Assembly (NCBI GenBank): GCA_964568805.1
Contig: CAZMRW010000027.1
Coordinates: 1-43,650, forward strand
Direction of reading: 5' to 3'
Length of the DNA stretch: 43,650 nt
DNA from: CAZMRW01 sp964568805
GTDB lineage: Bacteria; Pseudomonadota; Gammaproteobacteria; Methylococcales; Methylomonadaceae
Positions 1-7,049 of this stretch are shown here, piece by piece. Both the position numbers and the translations under genes were made by a program. The first letter of the stretch is position 1, and every line of letters starts with the position of its first letter. The notes beneath the pieces are model-generated. The model did not search any database. It was not told the origin of the DNA and saw nothing but the letters and a program-made list of their open reading frames with translations.

Positions 1-608
1 TCCCTTAATATCAATAATTTGTCTTTTCTTCTATTATTGCTTTTACTAAATTTAAGTCTTATATACTTATCAAATTGAGCTTTAGTTGCAGCTTCATATC
101 CATATCTATCTCCAAAGTATTCTTGAAGTTGGTAGATTTCTCCAGCCTGTCTTTCTACAAAAGTCCCGTCTATGTTTATTAACTCAACAGATGGGCCATC
201 AGTTAATCTTTGGTATTTATGTTCAATGTCTATTCTATCATTTCCAATCATGGGCAAATCCCACACGCCCTTTATTACAACCACCTTTTTTTCAAGTTTT
301 AGATACTTGTTATCTCTAATGTATAAGCTATCTGGGATCAACAGAGGAATGTTTGAGAATTGACCATTACGAATAAGTGAGGGCATTTCTTTCCAAACCA
401 CGTTCTCATGTTCTATGACTTTACCTGGTTTAGCGTGCGTGTGATTTATAAAATTTACAGAAAGTATTAAGTGCCCGTCTAACGCTAATCTTAAAATATC
501 AGCAATAGCAACTTCTTCACCGCAAATGCCGGACAGATGTTTGGCTGTTTCTGGTAGTGTCAGCCATTTTTTTAATTTGAAAAGTTTGGAATCTACTGGT
601 TTATTCAA
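1..608 (-). CDS. Hypothetical genomic-island protein, 3' end beyond the window
   Basis: I see a continuous leftward reading frame of 202 codons that leaves the window at position 1 without a stop. The likely start is TTG at 608-606, because a GGAG ribosome-binding site lies 8 bases upstream and no in-frame ATG precedes it. The protein begins MNKPVDSKLFKLKKWLTL and continues with an LPETAKHLSG segment and an ADILRLALDGHLILSVNF segment, then a mixed alpha/beta stretch rich in charged residues. From memory, proteins with this WLTL...LRLALDGHL-type N-terminus are common hypothetical neighbours of phage-type integrases in Proteobacteria; no function is known to me. The N-terminal segment could be a small helix-turn-helix-like module. 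It is encoded on the same strand as, and downstream of, the integrase, so it is probably island cargo. Base composition is AT-richer than the core genes to the right. Confidence 0.75.
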   Translation of the reverse strand, partial: MNKPVDSKLFKLKKWLTLPETAKHLSGICGEEVAIADILRLALDGHLILSVNFINHTHAKPGKVIEHENVVWKEMPSLIRNGQFSNIPLLIPDSLYIRDNKYLKLEKKVVVIKGVWDLPMIGNDRIDIEHKYQRLTDGPSVELINIDGTFVERQAGEIYQLQEYFGDRYGYEAATKAQFDKYIRLKFSKSNNRRKDKLLILR

Positions 609-715
609 AGCGATAACTCCATAAAAGTGCGCTCCATTAAGAAAGAAGTAAGGAAGCCAGTCAAGCGGTTAATGACTCCGCCTGTTCCCCGTCGGGTTAG
701 GCTGGCTAAAACGGA

Positions 716-1969
716 TTATAAACTAAACGTCTGGACTAATTCATTGACGATCTGGCGTTTTTGTTCACGGCCTTGATGAATATATCTCATGGTCGTCTGA
801 ATGCTTTGATGTCCTGCGAGCTTTGCGATTTGATTAATTTCTTGGCCGGAATCGGACAGGGCAGAGCAGAATCCGTGGCGCAGACAATGGAAGGTAAATT
901 TTTCCTGTTTGACGCTACCGTCCGAGTTAAGGATGTCTTTTTCTGAAATGCTCGCTGTTCTTAATGCCTTGCTCCATGCTTTGCGGAAATCCATCGGCTG
1001 GTTCGGTTTTTCATAGGAAGGAAATATCAAGCCTGCTCCGACTTCTTGAAAGCGTTTTAACTCGTCCATCACAATGGGCGGAAAATGTAGCTCCCTACTG
1101 GTGCCGTTTTTGGTGTCGCCTAATATGCCGATGCTTTCCTTGAAGTTAATGTCGCTCCAGCGCAGATTCAGCAATTCGCCTTTTCGTGCGCCGGTGATCA
1201 TTGCCATCAATACAATAAGATATAGCTTGTCCCAGTGTGACTCTTGGCAGGCTTTAAGTAATCTTTGCCGCTCATTGTCTGTCAGCACCCGGTCACGGCG
1301 CTTGCTGTCATCGTCAATAACGACGCTTCGGACAATATTTTCATCCACATAACCGCGACTCAGGGCGAACTTGTAGACGCTAGACAATACTGCTTTCTTG
1401 CGGTTGATGGTGGTGCCGCGCTGGCCATCGTCGATCATGTCGTCGATATGCTCACGCAAGTCGAAAATATCGATGTCGGTCATTATGCGTTCACTGAATA
1501 TCTCGCACCAATAATTTACTCGCAATAGCTGGTTTTTATAATCTTTCTTATTCCAGCGTGAAAGGTACTCGTTGCAGACTTCACGAAAGGTTTTGTATCT
1601 AATCCTCTTACCCGCTTTGATAAATAATTCCGCGCCGCCCATGCGCTCGATTTCTTGCGGTGTGAGTTGCAGCAATTCTCTTTTGCTCAGGGCATCGATG
1701 GCTTGCAGTTTGGATTGATTCTGGATAGTAAATAAATCAACACCGAGTTGCTGCAATAGTTCATCGCCGCCCAATGCATTAATGTCGGCATCGGATAACG
1801 CCAATAATTGCGATTGATCAAGATTAAGAATGGTTTTGATGCTGTGCTCTATCTTGTCCGCCCAGGCTTGGGCGAGTGAATGAGAAGCGAAGGTTTTGTT
1901 TTTGGTGATTCCTTTCATGCGGATGTCCGCGCGAAAGTTGCCGTTAGCTAAAGGTCTGATGTAAGCCAT
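716..1969 (-). CDS. Tyrosine recombinase / phage-type integrase
   Basis: A 417-residue site-specific recombinase. The catalytic domain (about residues 225-417) shows the expected Arg in ARKGEL (R262), the HCLRH box (H361, R364), the AGH box (H387) and the nucleophile in MRYIH (Y396). The N-terminal 20 residues resemble the arm-binding strand of phage integrases. Between it and the core-binding domain (about 120-215) lies an unusual insert of two similar helical segments (about 55-80 and 92-118, each with a D/E-L-L-Q/L-L...GG-E-L pattern). ATG at 1969 is chosen over an ATG 15 bases upstream because it overlaps the stop of the preceding small ORF (TAATG), suggesting translational coupling. The tRNA-Lys gene 3' end lies 300 bp upstream, so this enzyme very likely catalysed insertion of the element on the left. 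All catalytic residues are present, so it may be active. Confidence 0.93.
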   Translation of the reverse strand: MAYIRPLANGNFRADIRMKGITKNKTFASHSLAQAWADKIEHSIKTILNLDQSQLLALSDADINALGGDELLQQLGVDLFTIQNQSKLQAIDALSKRELLQLTPQEIERMGGAELFIKAGKRIRYKTFREVCNEYLSRWNKKDYKNQLLRVNYWCEIFSERIMTDIDIFDLREHIDDMIDDGQRGTTINRKKAVLSSVYKFALSRGYVDENIVRSVVIDDDSKRRDRVLTDNERQRLLKACQESHWDKLYLIVLMAMITGARKGELLNLRWSDINFKESIGILGDTKNGTSRELHFPPIVMDELKRFQEVGAGLIFPSYEKPNQPMDFRKAWSKALRTASISEKDILNSDGSVKQEKFTFHCLRHGFCSALSDSGQEINQIAKLAGHQSIQTTMRYIHQGREQKRQIVNELVQTFSL

Positions 1970-2151
1970 TATGCATCCCTCCATCTGTGAAGGCGCGGAT
2001 AAGACTTTTCCAAGGCATTGGCTACAGATTTAGCAATAGACGAGGATAAATTTTTAAGAGATTGGTCGTCTATTCGGCATTTATTGCCGTAAACAACAAA
2101 ATTGCTTTTAGTCCAGGGTTGGACTGAATTGAAGGGAAATTGATGATTCAT
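1969..2151 (-). CDS. Small ORF translationally coupled to the integrase
   Basis: A 60-residue ORF of unknown function. A strong GAGGTG ribosome-binding site lies 4 bases before the ATG, and its TAA stop shares one base with the integrase start. The peptide is basic (KCRIDD, KSYPRLHRWRDA) with a helical middle (SLKNLSSSIAKSVANALEKSY). It could be a recombination-accessory or excisionase-like peptide, or only a leader that feeds ribosomes to the integrase. I see no recognisable family motif. The ribosome-binding site and the stop-start overlap are what make me list it. Confidence 0.5.
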   Translation of the reverse strand: MNHQFPFNSVQPWTKSNFVVYGNKCRIDDQSLKNLSSSIAKSVANALEKSYPRLHRWRDA

Positions 2152-2270
2152 TACGCCACCTCATTGAGCAAATAATGCAGAGTGCGCCTAAATTTGCGCC
2201 TTGCTGCGGTTATGTTGCTTCAACTCGACGGGCAATCTTGTTGAAATCCTTGATTTAACAAGGAAAAAAG

Positions 2271-2346
2271 TGGTGGGTCGCATGCGATTCGAACGCATGA
2301 CCATCGCATTAAAAGTGCGGTGCTCTACCGGCTGAGCTAGCGACCC
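2271..2346 (-). tRNA. tRNA-Lys (anticodon TTT), CCA encoded
   Basis: The reverse complement folds as a canonical tRNA. The acceptor strand GGGTCGC pairs with GCGACCC, the D-arm contains AGCTCAGCCGGTAGAGC, the anticodon loop is CTTTTAA (anticodon TTT), and the T-arm contains GTTCGAATC. The encoded CCA occupies 2273-2271. It closely matches the E. coli tRNA-Lys layout. The 3' end points at the integrase, which makes this gene the probable attachment site; the tRNA sequence itself is intact. Confidence 0.97.
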
Positions 2347-2360
2347 AACAAAGAATAACA

Positions 2361-2388
2361 ATTTTATCAGGATTTATAGAATTTGCAA
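2361..2388 (-). promoter_or_regulatory. Predicted sigma70 promoter of tRNA-Lys
   Basis: On the minus strand TTGCAA (2388-2383) and TAAAAT (2366-2361) are separated by 16 bases. The -10 box lies 14 bases before the first base of the mature tRNA, a sensible distance for a short 5' leader. Confidence 0.55.
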
Positions 2389-2653
2389 TAATTTTTTAAT
2401 TAACCGGATGCGGATGGTTTATATGCCTGATTTGTTTCATATCGTAACGTGCTCAGGGGCAGGCGCATACTGCGTGCATGATTTAGTAGCCGGTAATTCA
2501 GTTATTTAGAAATAATGCCCAAGGAATCAGAAATCCAGAGCCAGGGGAAAAAAGTCGAGCGAGATTCCGAAGCGCATTTTGCGCTGCAATTGCCGTGACG
2601 GATATTGCTTTGCATACAGGAAAGCAGTTTTGTGTGTTGAGATTTTTTAATAT

Positions 2654-2767
2654 CTATCCGAATGATCGACTCTCCCCCAAGAACTCGGCGATTTGTTTCA
2701 TACCTTGGGCATAATAATCTTCATCCCATTTTCGGTCATATATAATTGATGAGTTATTGGCTACCCA
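2654..2767 (-). pseudogene. Possible C-terminal remnant of a leftward gene
   Basis: A 37-codon open stretch on the minus strand, ending at a TAG, reads like genuine protein: IIYDRKWDEDYYAQG followed by MKQIAEFLGES. It begins directly after an in-frame stop and has no credible start or ribosome-binding site, so if real it is only the tail of a decayed gene. I do not recognise the family. The rest of the 2389-2796 interval shows no convincing gene or hairpin terminator. Its position between the tRNA integration site and the accessory operon is what one expects of island debris. Confidence 0.25.
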
Positions 2768-2796
2768 CTAACTTGGGTATTCAGTGTGCTGAAATT

Positions 2797-3187
2797 ATGA
2801 TAATGTTTGATATCAAACGAATATTCGAGGAACTCAACCAAGTGCTTTTGTCGCGGTGCCGGCCGGACTTAAGCCGAGTCCCGGCAGTTCCCTAATATCG
2901 ATTTTAACGCGATTTACCTCTATCTCGATCTTACTGAGGACGACGAATACCGGCAGGAAGAAGACGATGTCATGGCTGGCGCCGTGTGTTTCGCCGCGGA
3001 CTGTGAGACGGAACTCTCGTTCCAGAGCAAAGCTACCTTGGGCAAACTGGGCAATGCCGGCGGCGATGGGCCCTCGGCACTGCCCATATGCCATATATAT
3101 AAAGAGCTTAATATCAATGCAGCGGATAGGTTTCCTGGTTCGATACCGGAAAATTTAGGGCGAAAATTGGCATCGATAAGCGGTTAA
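2797..3187 (+). pseudogene. Frameshifted small hypothetical gene upstream of the SLATT gene
   Basis: An ATG at 2797 (or 2803) opens a 32-codon frame (FDIKRIFEELNQVLLSRC) that stops at 2893-2895. A second frame, open from 2873 to the stop at 3185-3187, continues with natural-looking protein: NIDFNAIYLYLDLTEDDEYR, then a stretch with GAVCFAADCETELSF. One single-base change between about 2870 and 2895 would join them into a product of roughly 130 residues ending 25 bases before the SLATT gene. It may be a broken fourth member of the operon, or a programmed or sequencing frameshift. No family is recognised. The second half alone could start at ATG 2972, but I see no good ribosome-binding site there. 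Confidence 0.4.
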
Positions 3188-3212
3188 ACATGGTATTAAA
3201 TCAGGAGGGTAT

Positions 3213-3767
3213 GTGACAGATCAAAAAATTGAAGCCGATTCGTCATCTGAGTGGATGTTGCCGATCGAAAGCCGGAAGCAAAGAGCGGAATATTATTTCG
3301 AATCCATTCTTTCCGGTCAGCATCACTGGTATTCAGAGAAAGCAAGCCAACAAAAAACAAGGCACTTGCTTCTTGCCATTGCCGTGATTGTACTTGGCGC
3401 CTTGATTTCCGTTTTGCAGGTTTTTTCGGGACAGGCCTGGGTTGCCGGTGCGACGGCGGTGCTGGGTGCATCGGTTGCTGTGTTGCGTTCTATCGATACT
3501 CTGCTGCGCCCAAATGAAACCTGGCAAGCCTATCGTAAAGCATCCGAAGGCATGAAGCGGGAATACCGCTTTTATCTGAACAATGCCGATGCTTATGCCC
3601 AGGCGGGCGATGAAAATGCGGCTTTCCGTCTGTTGGTAGAGCGAGTGGAAACGGTGATTGCCGAAGAACAGCAGTTATATTGGCAATTCCATGCCACCAC
3701 TCAGGTAGCTATAGACGCAACCGCTCAGGCGGCTACAGGCACAACGGATCAAGGCAATGAGACCTAG
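3213..3767 (+). CDS. SLATT / DUF4231-type two-helix membrane protein
   Basis: A 184-residue protein with two hydrophobic helices (about 51-71 and 76-94) separated by a very short turn. They are preceded by a helical segment containing YYFESILSGQHHWYSEKA and followed by LRSIDTLLRPNETWQAYR and a helical tail with LLVERVETVIAEEQ. This layout and these segments match the DUF4231 branch of the SLATT superfamily, predicted pore-forming or membrane-perturbing effectors of nucleotide- and NAD-linked conflict systems. The start is GTG at 3213: the ATG two bases earlier meets an immediate stop, and AGGAGG lies 4 bases before the GTG. It is the first intact gene of an operon with the SIR2/TIR and STAND genes; the gap to the next start is 107 bp. 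The membrane effector role is inferred from the family. Confidence 0.8.
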   Translation: MTDQKIEADSSSEWMLPIESRKQRAEYYFESILSGQHHWYSEKASQQKTRHLLLAIAVIVLGALISVLQVFSGQAWVAGATAVLGASVAVLRSIDTLLRPNETWQAYRKASEGMKREYRFYLNNADAYAQAGDENAAFRLLVERVETVIAEEQQLYWQFHATTQVAIDATAQAATGTTDQGNET

Positions 3768-3874
3768 GCGGGCATCCGTTTTGCCGATGTTTCCTTTCCA
3801 TAGCAAGGAATTCAGGAAAATAAGTAAAACCGATATCCTTAACGATAACCGGCTATACATTGATGAGGTAGTTA

Positions 3875-5302
3875 GTGGACGTACTCGATGACATCGACAA
3901 ACCATCACGCCAGTCCCGGGATGAACGTTTCTGGAACCGCTTGTTGAAATCGATTGAAGAAGGGCAGGTGGTTCCGGTCATCGGGTCGCAACTGCTGACT
4001 CTCGGCTCCGATAAACAGGCGAAAACGTTGCAGCGTCTGGTGGCGGAACAGCTTTTACGCATACGGGACACCGACCCCTCCCAGTCCAGCTTGTGTCAGG
4101 GCAGGGAATTTCACGATGCCGTGTCTCTGCTCAAGAACAGGCCGGACATCAATCTGCAGGATCTCTACGGCGACGTAGCCGATGCCCTGGATTTCATCAT
4201 TAACGAGGCCGGTTTTCAGATACCGCTGGCGATTAAGCAACTGGCAGAAATCAGCGATTTCCGTCTGATGGTCACGTTAAGTCCCGACAATCTAATGGCC
4301 AAGGCTCTGAGGTCACGTTGCGCCGTCAACGAGATTATCCATTCGCCCTATCTCCCAACCAGCGAAGCGGTCGATCTGGCCCCGGACTGGCTTAAACGAA
4401 GCGGTGAAACCAATCTGCTATATTTGTTTGGAAGAGCGAAATCCACGCCGGTCTTTGCGATACATGACGAAGATATTCTGGAATATGCCCATAATCTTCT
4501 CACCCGCGGCAGTAACGTGCCGGCCCGTTTCCTCGGCGAACTGCAGCAGAGAAATTTACTACTGATTGGATGCAATTTTCCCGACTGGTTAAGCCGTTTC
4601 TTCATGCGACTGACTAATCAGACACGTTTGGCCGATAAGAAAACCCGCGCCTGGCTGGTTGAGGATATCGAAAGCCAGCCTGGTTTAACCCGGTTTTTGA
4701 AAAGTTTCAGCCGAGAGACCGAATTTCTTTCCGATCTTTCGCCGCAGGCTTTTGTCGCGGAATTACATAAACGCTGGCTGGCTCGCCGGACTCCGGACGA
4801 TGAAACGATCAGGCCGGCCGAGCCCGAGCCGCGTTCCACCCTGTTTTTTATCAGTTACTCGCGCGCTACCGATTTGCCCGCCGCGCAAAAGCTGTTCGAA
4901 TCGTTGTGTCAGCAGGGCGTCAGTGAGAATGAAATCTGGTTTGATCGAACTGCCCTGGAGCCGGGTCAGGATTTTCAGAATCGCATTCTGGACGGCATCC
5001 GTAGCTGCCGCTATTTTCTGCCGCTGATTTCCGGAACATCCGACCAGTTTGATGAAAAATTTTTTCGCCGGGAATGGAAAACGGCGGTCGAACGGAGCGC
5101 AGCTATTGCAGGACGTGATTTTGTGGTGCCGCTGATCGTCGATGCTGACTACGATCCTCTGGTGTATAAGCGGGTGCCGCGCGACTGGACCGAACATATC
5201 GATTTCGGGCATGCTCCCGCCGGAGTTCCCGATCCAAGGACACGCAATCGATTGAACAAACTGATCCGTGATGAGCGGAGGGGAGTTCCGGATGGCCATT
5301 AA
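3875..5302 (+). CDS. SIR2-like domain fused to a TIR domain
   Basis: A 475-residue two-domain protein. Residues about 15-300 follow the SIR2-like fold seen in bacterial defence proteins: a VPVIGSQLL glycine loop (33-41), VTLSPDNL at the place of the T-x-N-x-D motif (133-140), LFG (184-186) where L-H-G is expected, and a LLLIGCNFPDWLSRFFMRL strand-helix (228-246). The usual catalytic Asn and His therefore appear replaced by Ser136 and Phe185. Residues about 320-470 are a TIR domain: LFFISYSR, then EIWFDRTALEPGQDF, RYFLPLIS, and RREW, whose Glu400 fits the catalytic glutamate of NADase TIRs. I infer that the SIR2 half is a ligand sensor or scaffold and the TIR half the NAD+-consuming effector. 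The start is GTG at 3875, with GAGG 6 bases upstream; the track of similarity begins early, so a later start is unlikely. The 3' end overlaps the next gene. Confidence 0.85.
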   Translation: MDVLDDIDKPSRQSRDERFWNRLLKSIEEGQVVPVIGSQLLTLGSDKQAKTLQRLVAEQLLRIRDTDPSQSSLCQGREFHDAVSLLKNRPDINLQDLYGDVADALDFIINEAGFQIPLAIKQLAEISDFRLMVTLSPDNLMAKALRSRCAVNEIIHSPYLPTSEAVDLAPDWLKRSGETNLLYLFGRAKSTPVFAIHDEDILEYAHNLLTRGSNVPARFLGELQQRNLLLIGCNFPDWLSRFFMRLTNQTRLADKKTRAWLVEDIESQPGLTRFLKSFSRETEFLSDLSPQAFVAELHKRWLARRTPDDETIRPAEPEPRSTLFFISYSRATDLPAAQKLFESLCQQGVSENEIWFDRTALEPGQDFQNRILDGIRSCRYFLPLISGTSDQFDEKFFRREWKTAVERSAAIAGRDFVVPLIVDADYDPLVYKRVPRDWTEHIDFGHAPAGVPDPRTRNRLNKLIRDERRGVPDGH

Positions 5303-7049
5303 GGATCAATCGGTCGCTCTGGACGAGCAAAATCCGTGGCCCGGACTAGCGCCTTATGATGAGGCCGGACAGAATTATTTCAAAGGCCGCGAGGAGGACG
5401 CGGAAGAACTCCTGCGTTTGGTGCGCCTTGGACCGCTGACTGCGCTCTACGGCAAATCCGGCCTGGGCAAAAGCTCGCTGCTGCGGGCCGGCCTGTTCCC
5501 CAGGCTGAGACAGGATTATTATCTGCCTGTCTATATCCGCCTGGATTGTTCGGGAGAGAAGAAAGAATCGCCCATGCTGCAAGTTTTCGAACTGTTGCTT
5601 GCGGAAATGGAGGCTCAGCAGGTCGATTATCCTGAACCAATGGCCGGCGAGAGCCTGTGGCACTATCTGCACCGGCGCGACCTGGAGCTTTGGAGCTGCG
5701 ATAATCATTTGCTGACGCCGGTGCTGGTTTTCGACCAGTTCGAAGAGATTTTTTCGCACGGCAGACAGGACCCTGAAGGGCTAAGGCACATGTGTCATGA
5801 GCTGGCCGATCTGATCGAAAACCGTATTCCGTCAGAGATCGGTGCCAGTGGCGAAAGTCGTCAGGCAGTTGCCCAACTGGATTTGCTCACGCAGAGATAC
5901 CGCATCATTTTGTCGTTCAGGGAAGATTTTTTGCCTGAAATTAAAAACTGGGAACGCGATGTTCCTTCGTTACTGAAACAATGGCGGCAGCTCACGCCGA
6001 TGACCCGGGAACAGGCGATTGAGGCGGTTTCCGAATCCGGAGCCTCAGTGTTGTCTCAGGGAGCGGCGCAGGCCATTGTCGACTTTGTCGGCAATCTTGA
6101 CGCTGCGCATACCGAGGGCATCAATACCATTGAACCTGTTCTGCTCAGTCTTTGCTGTTATCAACTCAATATAAGGCGTCAGCAACGCCGCGCGGCCTTA
6201 ATCGATACCGAACTTCTCAAACATGTCGGTCAGAATATTCTCCAGGAATTTTATTCGAATGCCATAGCTAAGATGTCCGGAACGGTTGCCGGTTTTATTG
6301 AAACGCATTTGATCCTGGGTGATCGTTACCGGGCAAGTTATCCGGTCAAGCTGGCTATCGAAAAGGGATTTATTAATGAGACTCAGTTGACTGAATTGAC
6401 CGGCAAGCATCGTTTGTTACGCATCGATCAGCAGATGGGCAGCGATCGTATTGAGTTGATTCATGACCGTCTGGTCAGTGTGGTTAAAAGTGCGCGCGAT
6501 CTGCGCAAGGCAAGATCTGAAGCCCGGCGCGTATGGTTCTTTGCTGTCTTGACGGTATTGGTTACCATGATCGGCATGGGCGGCTTGGCTTACTGGCAGA
6601 GCAGTATTGCCGATATGAACCGGCAATGGGCAACCATCCTTGAAGAAAAGGCCGACCCGAATGCTCTGGCAATGGCTCAGACCGCGCTGGCGGATGCCAG
6701 GCGCAAATTATTGCCTGCGGACGGCAATGTTCTCAAGAAATCAGGGATCGTCTACATTCAAATACGAGATAATTCCCAGCTCGCTAAAAGCCAGGAAATC
6801 CAGAATGCTTTAATCCAGCAAGGCTTCAGGGTCCCTGATATCGAAACCTTGTCGACCGGCCCTTCGCAGACCGAAGTACGCTATTTTGTTGAAAATACCG
6901 CCGCGCAAGCTGATCAGATTGCGCGGTTTCTAACCAGTGCCGGCGTCAAGAATGTGGCTACCAAATTTATACCCGACTATGATCACATCAAGCACTTCCG
7001 GAAACGAAAATTCGAAATCTGGTTTTCCCCGGATGCATTTCAAAATTAA
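5292..7049 (+). CDS. nSTAND1-type P-loop NTPase with membrane segment and LytR_C-like tail
   Basis: A 585-residue STAND-class ATPase. The N-terminus carries the nSTAND1 hallmark NPWPGLAPYDE...YFKGRE (14-33), a Walker A loop GKSGLGKS (54-61) and Walker B PVLVFDQFEEIF (143-154). It continues through a helical region to a membrane segment near 414-435 (VWFFAVLTVLVTMIG). Most relatives end in WD40 or TPR sensor repeats. Here the tail (about 480-580, GIVYIQIRD...ALIQQGF...TEVRYF...IARFLTSAGV) has the strand-helix pattern of LytR_C/SPOR-like domains and should lie outside the cytoplasmic membrane. ATG 5292 is preferred to ATG 5268 because GGGAG lies 6 bases before it; the gene overlaps the SIR2/TIR gene by 11 bp. 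Its stop overlaps the convergent PHP gene by 4 bp. I infer a trans-envelope sensor or switch for the two effector-like partners. Confidence 0.83.
   Translation: MAIKDQSVALDEQNPWPGLAPYDEAGQNYFKGREEDAEELLRLVRLGPLTALYGKSGLGKSSLLRAGLFPRLRQDYYLPVYIRLDCSGEKKESPMLQVFELLLAEMEAQQVDYPEPMAGESLWHYLHRRDLELWSCDNHLLTPVLVFDQFEEIFSHGRQDPEGLRHMCHELADLIENRIPSEIGASGESRQAVAQLDLLTQRYRIILSFREDFLPEIKNWERDVPSLLKQWRQLTPMTREQAIEAVSESGASVLSQGAAQAIVDFVGNLDAAHTEGINTIEPVLLSLCCYQLNIRRQQRRAALIDTELLKHVGQNILQEFYSNAIAKMSGTVAGFIETHLILGDRYRASYPVKLAIEKGFINETQLTELTGKHRLLRIDQQMGSDRIELIHDRLVSVVKSARDLRKARSEARRVWFFAVLTVLVTMIGMGGLAYWQSSIADMNRQWATILEEKADPNALAMAQTALADARRKLLPADGNVLKKSGIVYIQIRDNSQLAKSQEIQNALIQQGFRVPDIETLSTGPSQTEVRYFVENTAAQADQIARFLTSAGVKNVATKFIPDYDHIKHFRKRKFEIWFSPDAFQN

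Noticed and set aside
86..363. Two overlapping rightward ORFs near the left edge
   Set aside because: They lie opposite a much longer leftward frame with a ribosome site and natural protein composition.
2834..3117. Leftward ORFs of 65-86 codons opposite the frameshifted gene
   Set aside because: No ribosome sites and composition typical of antisense shadows.
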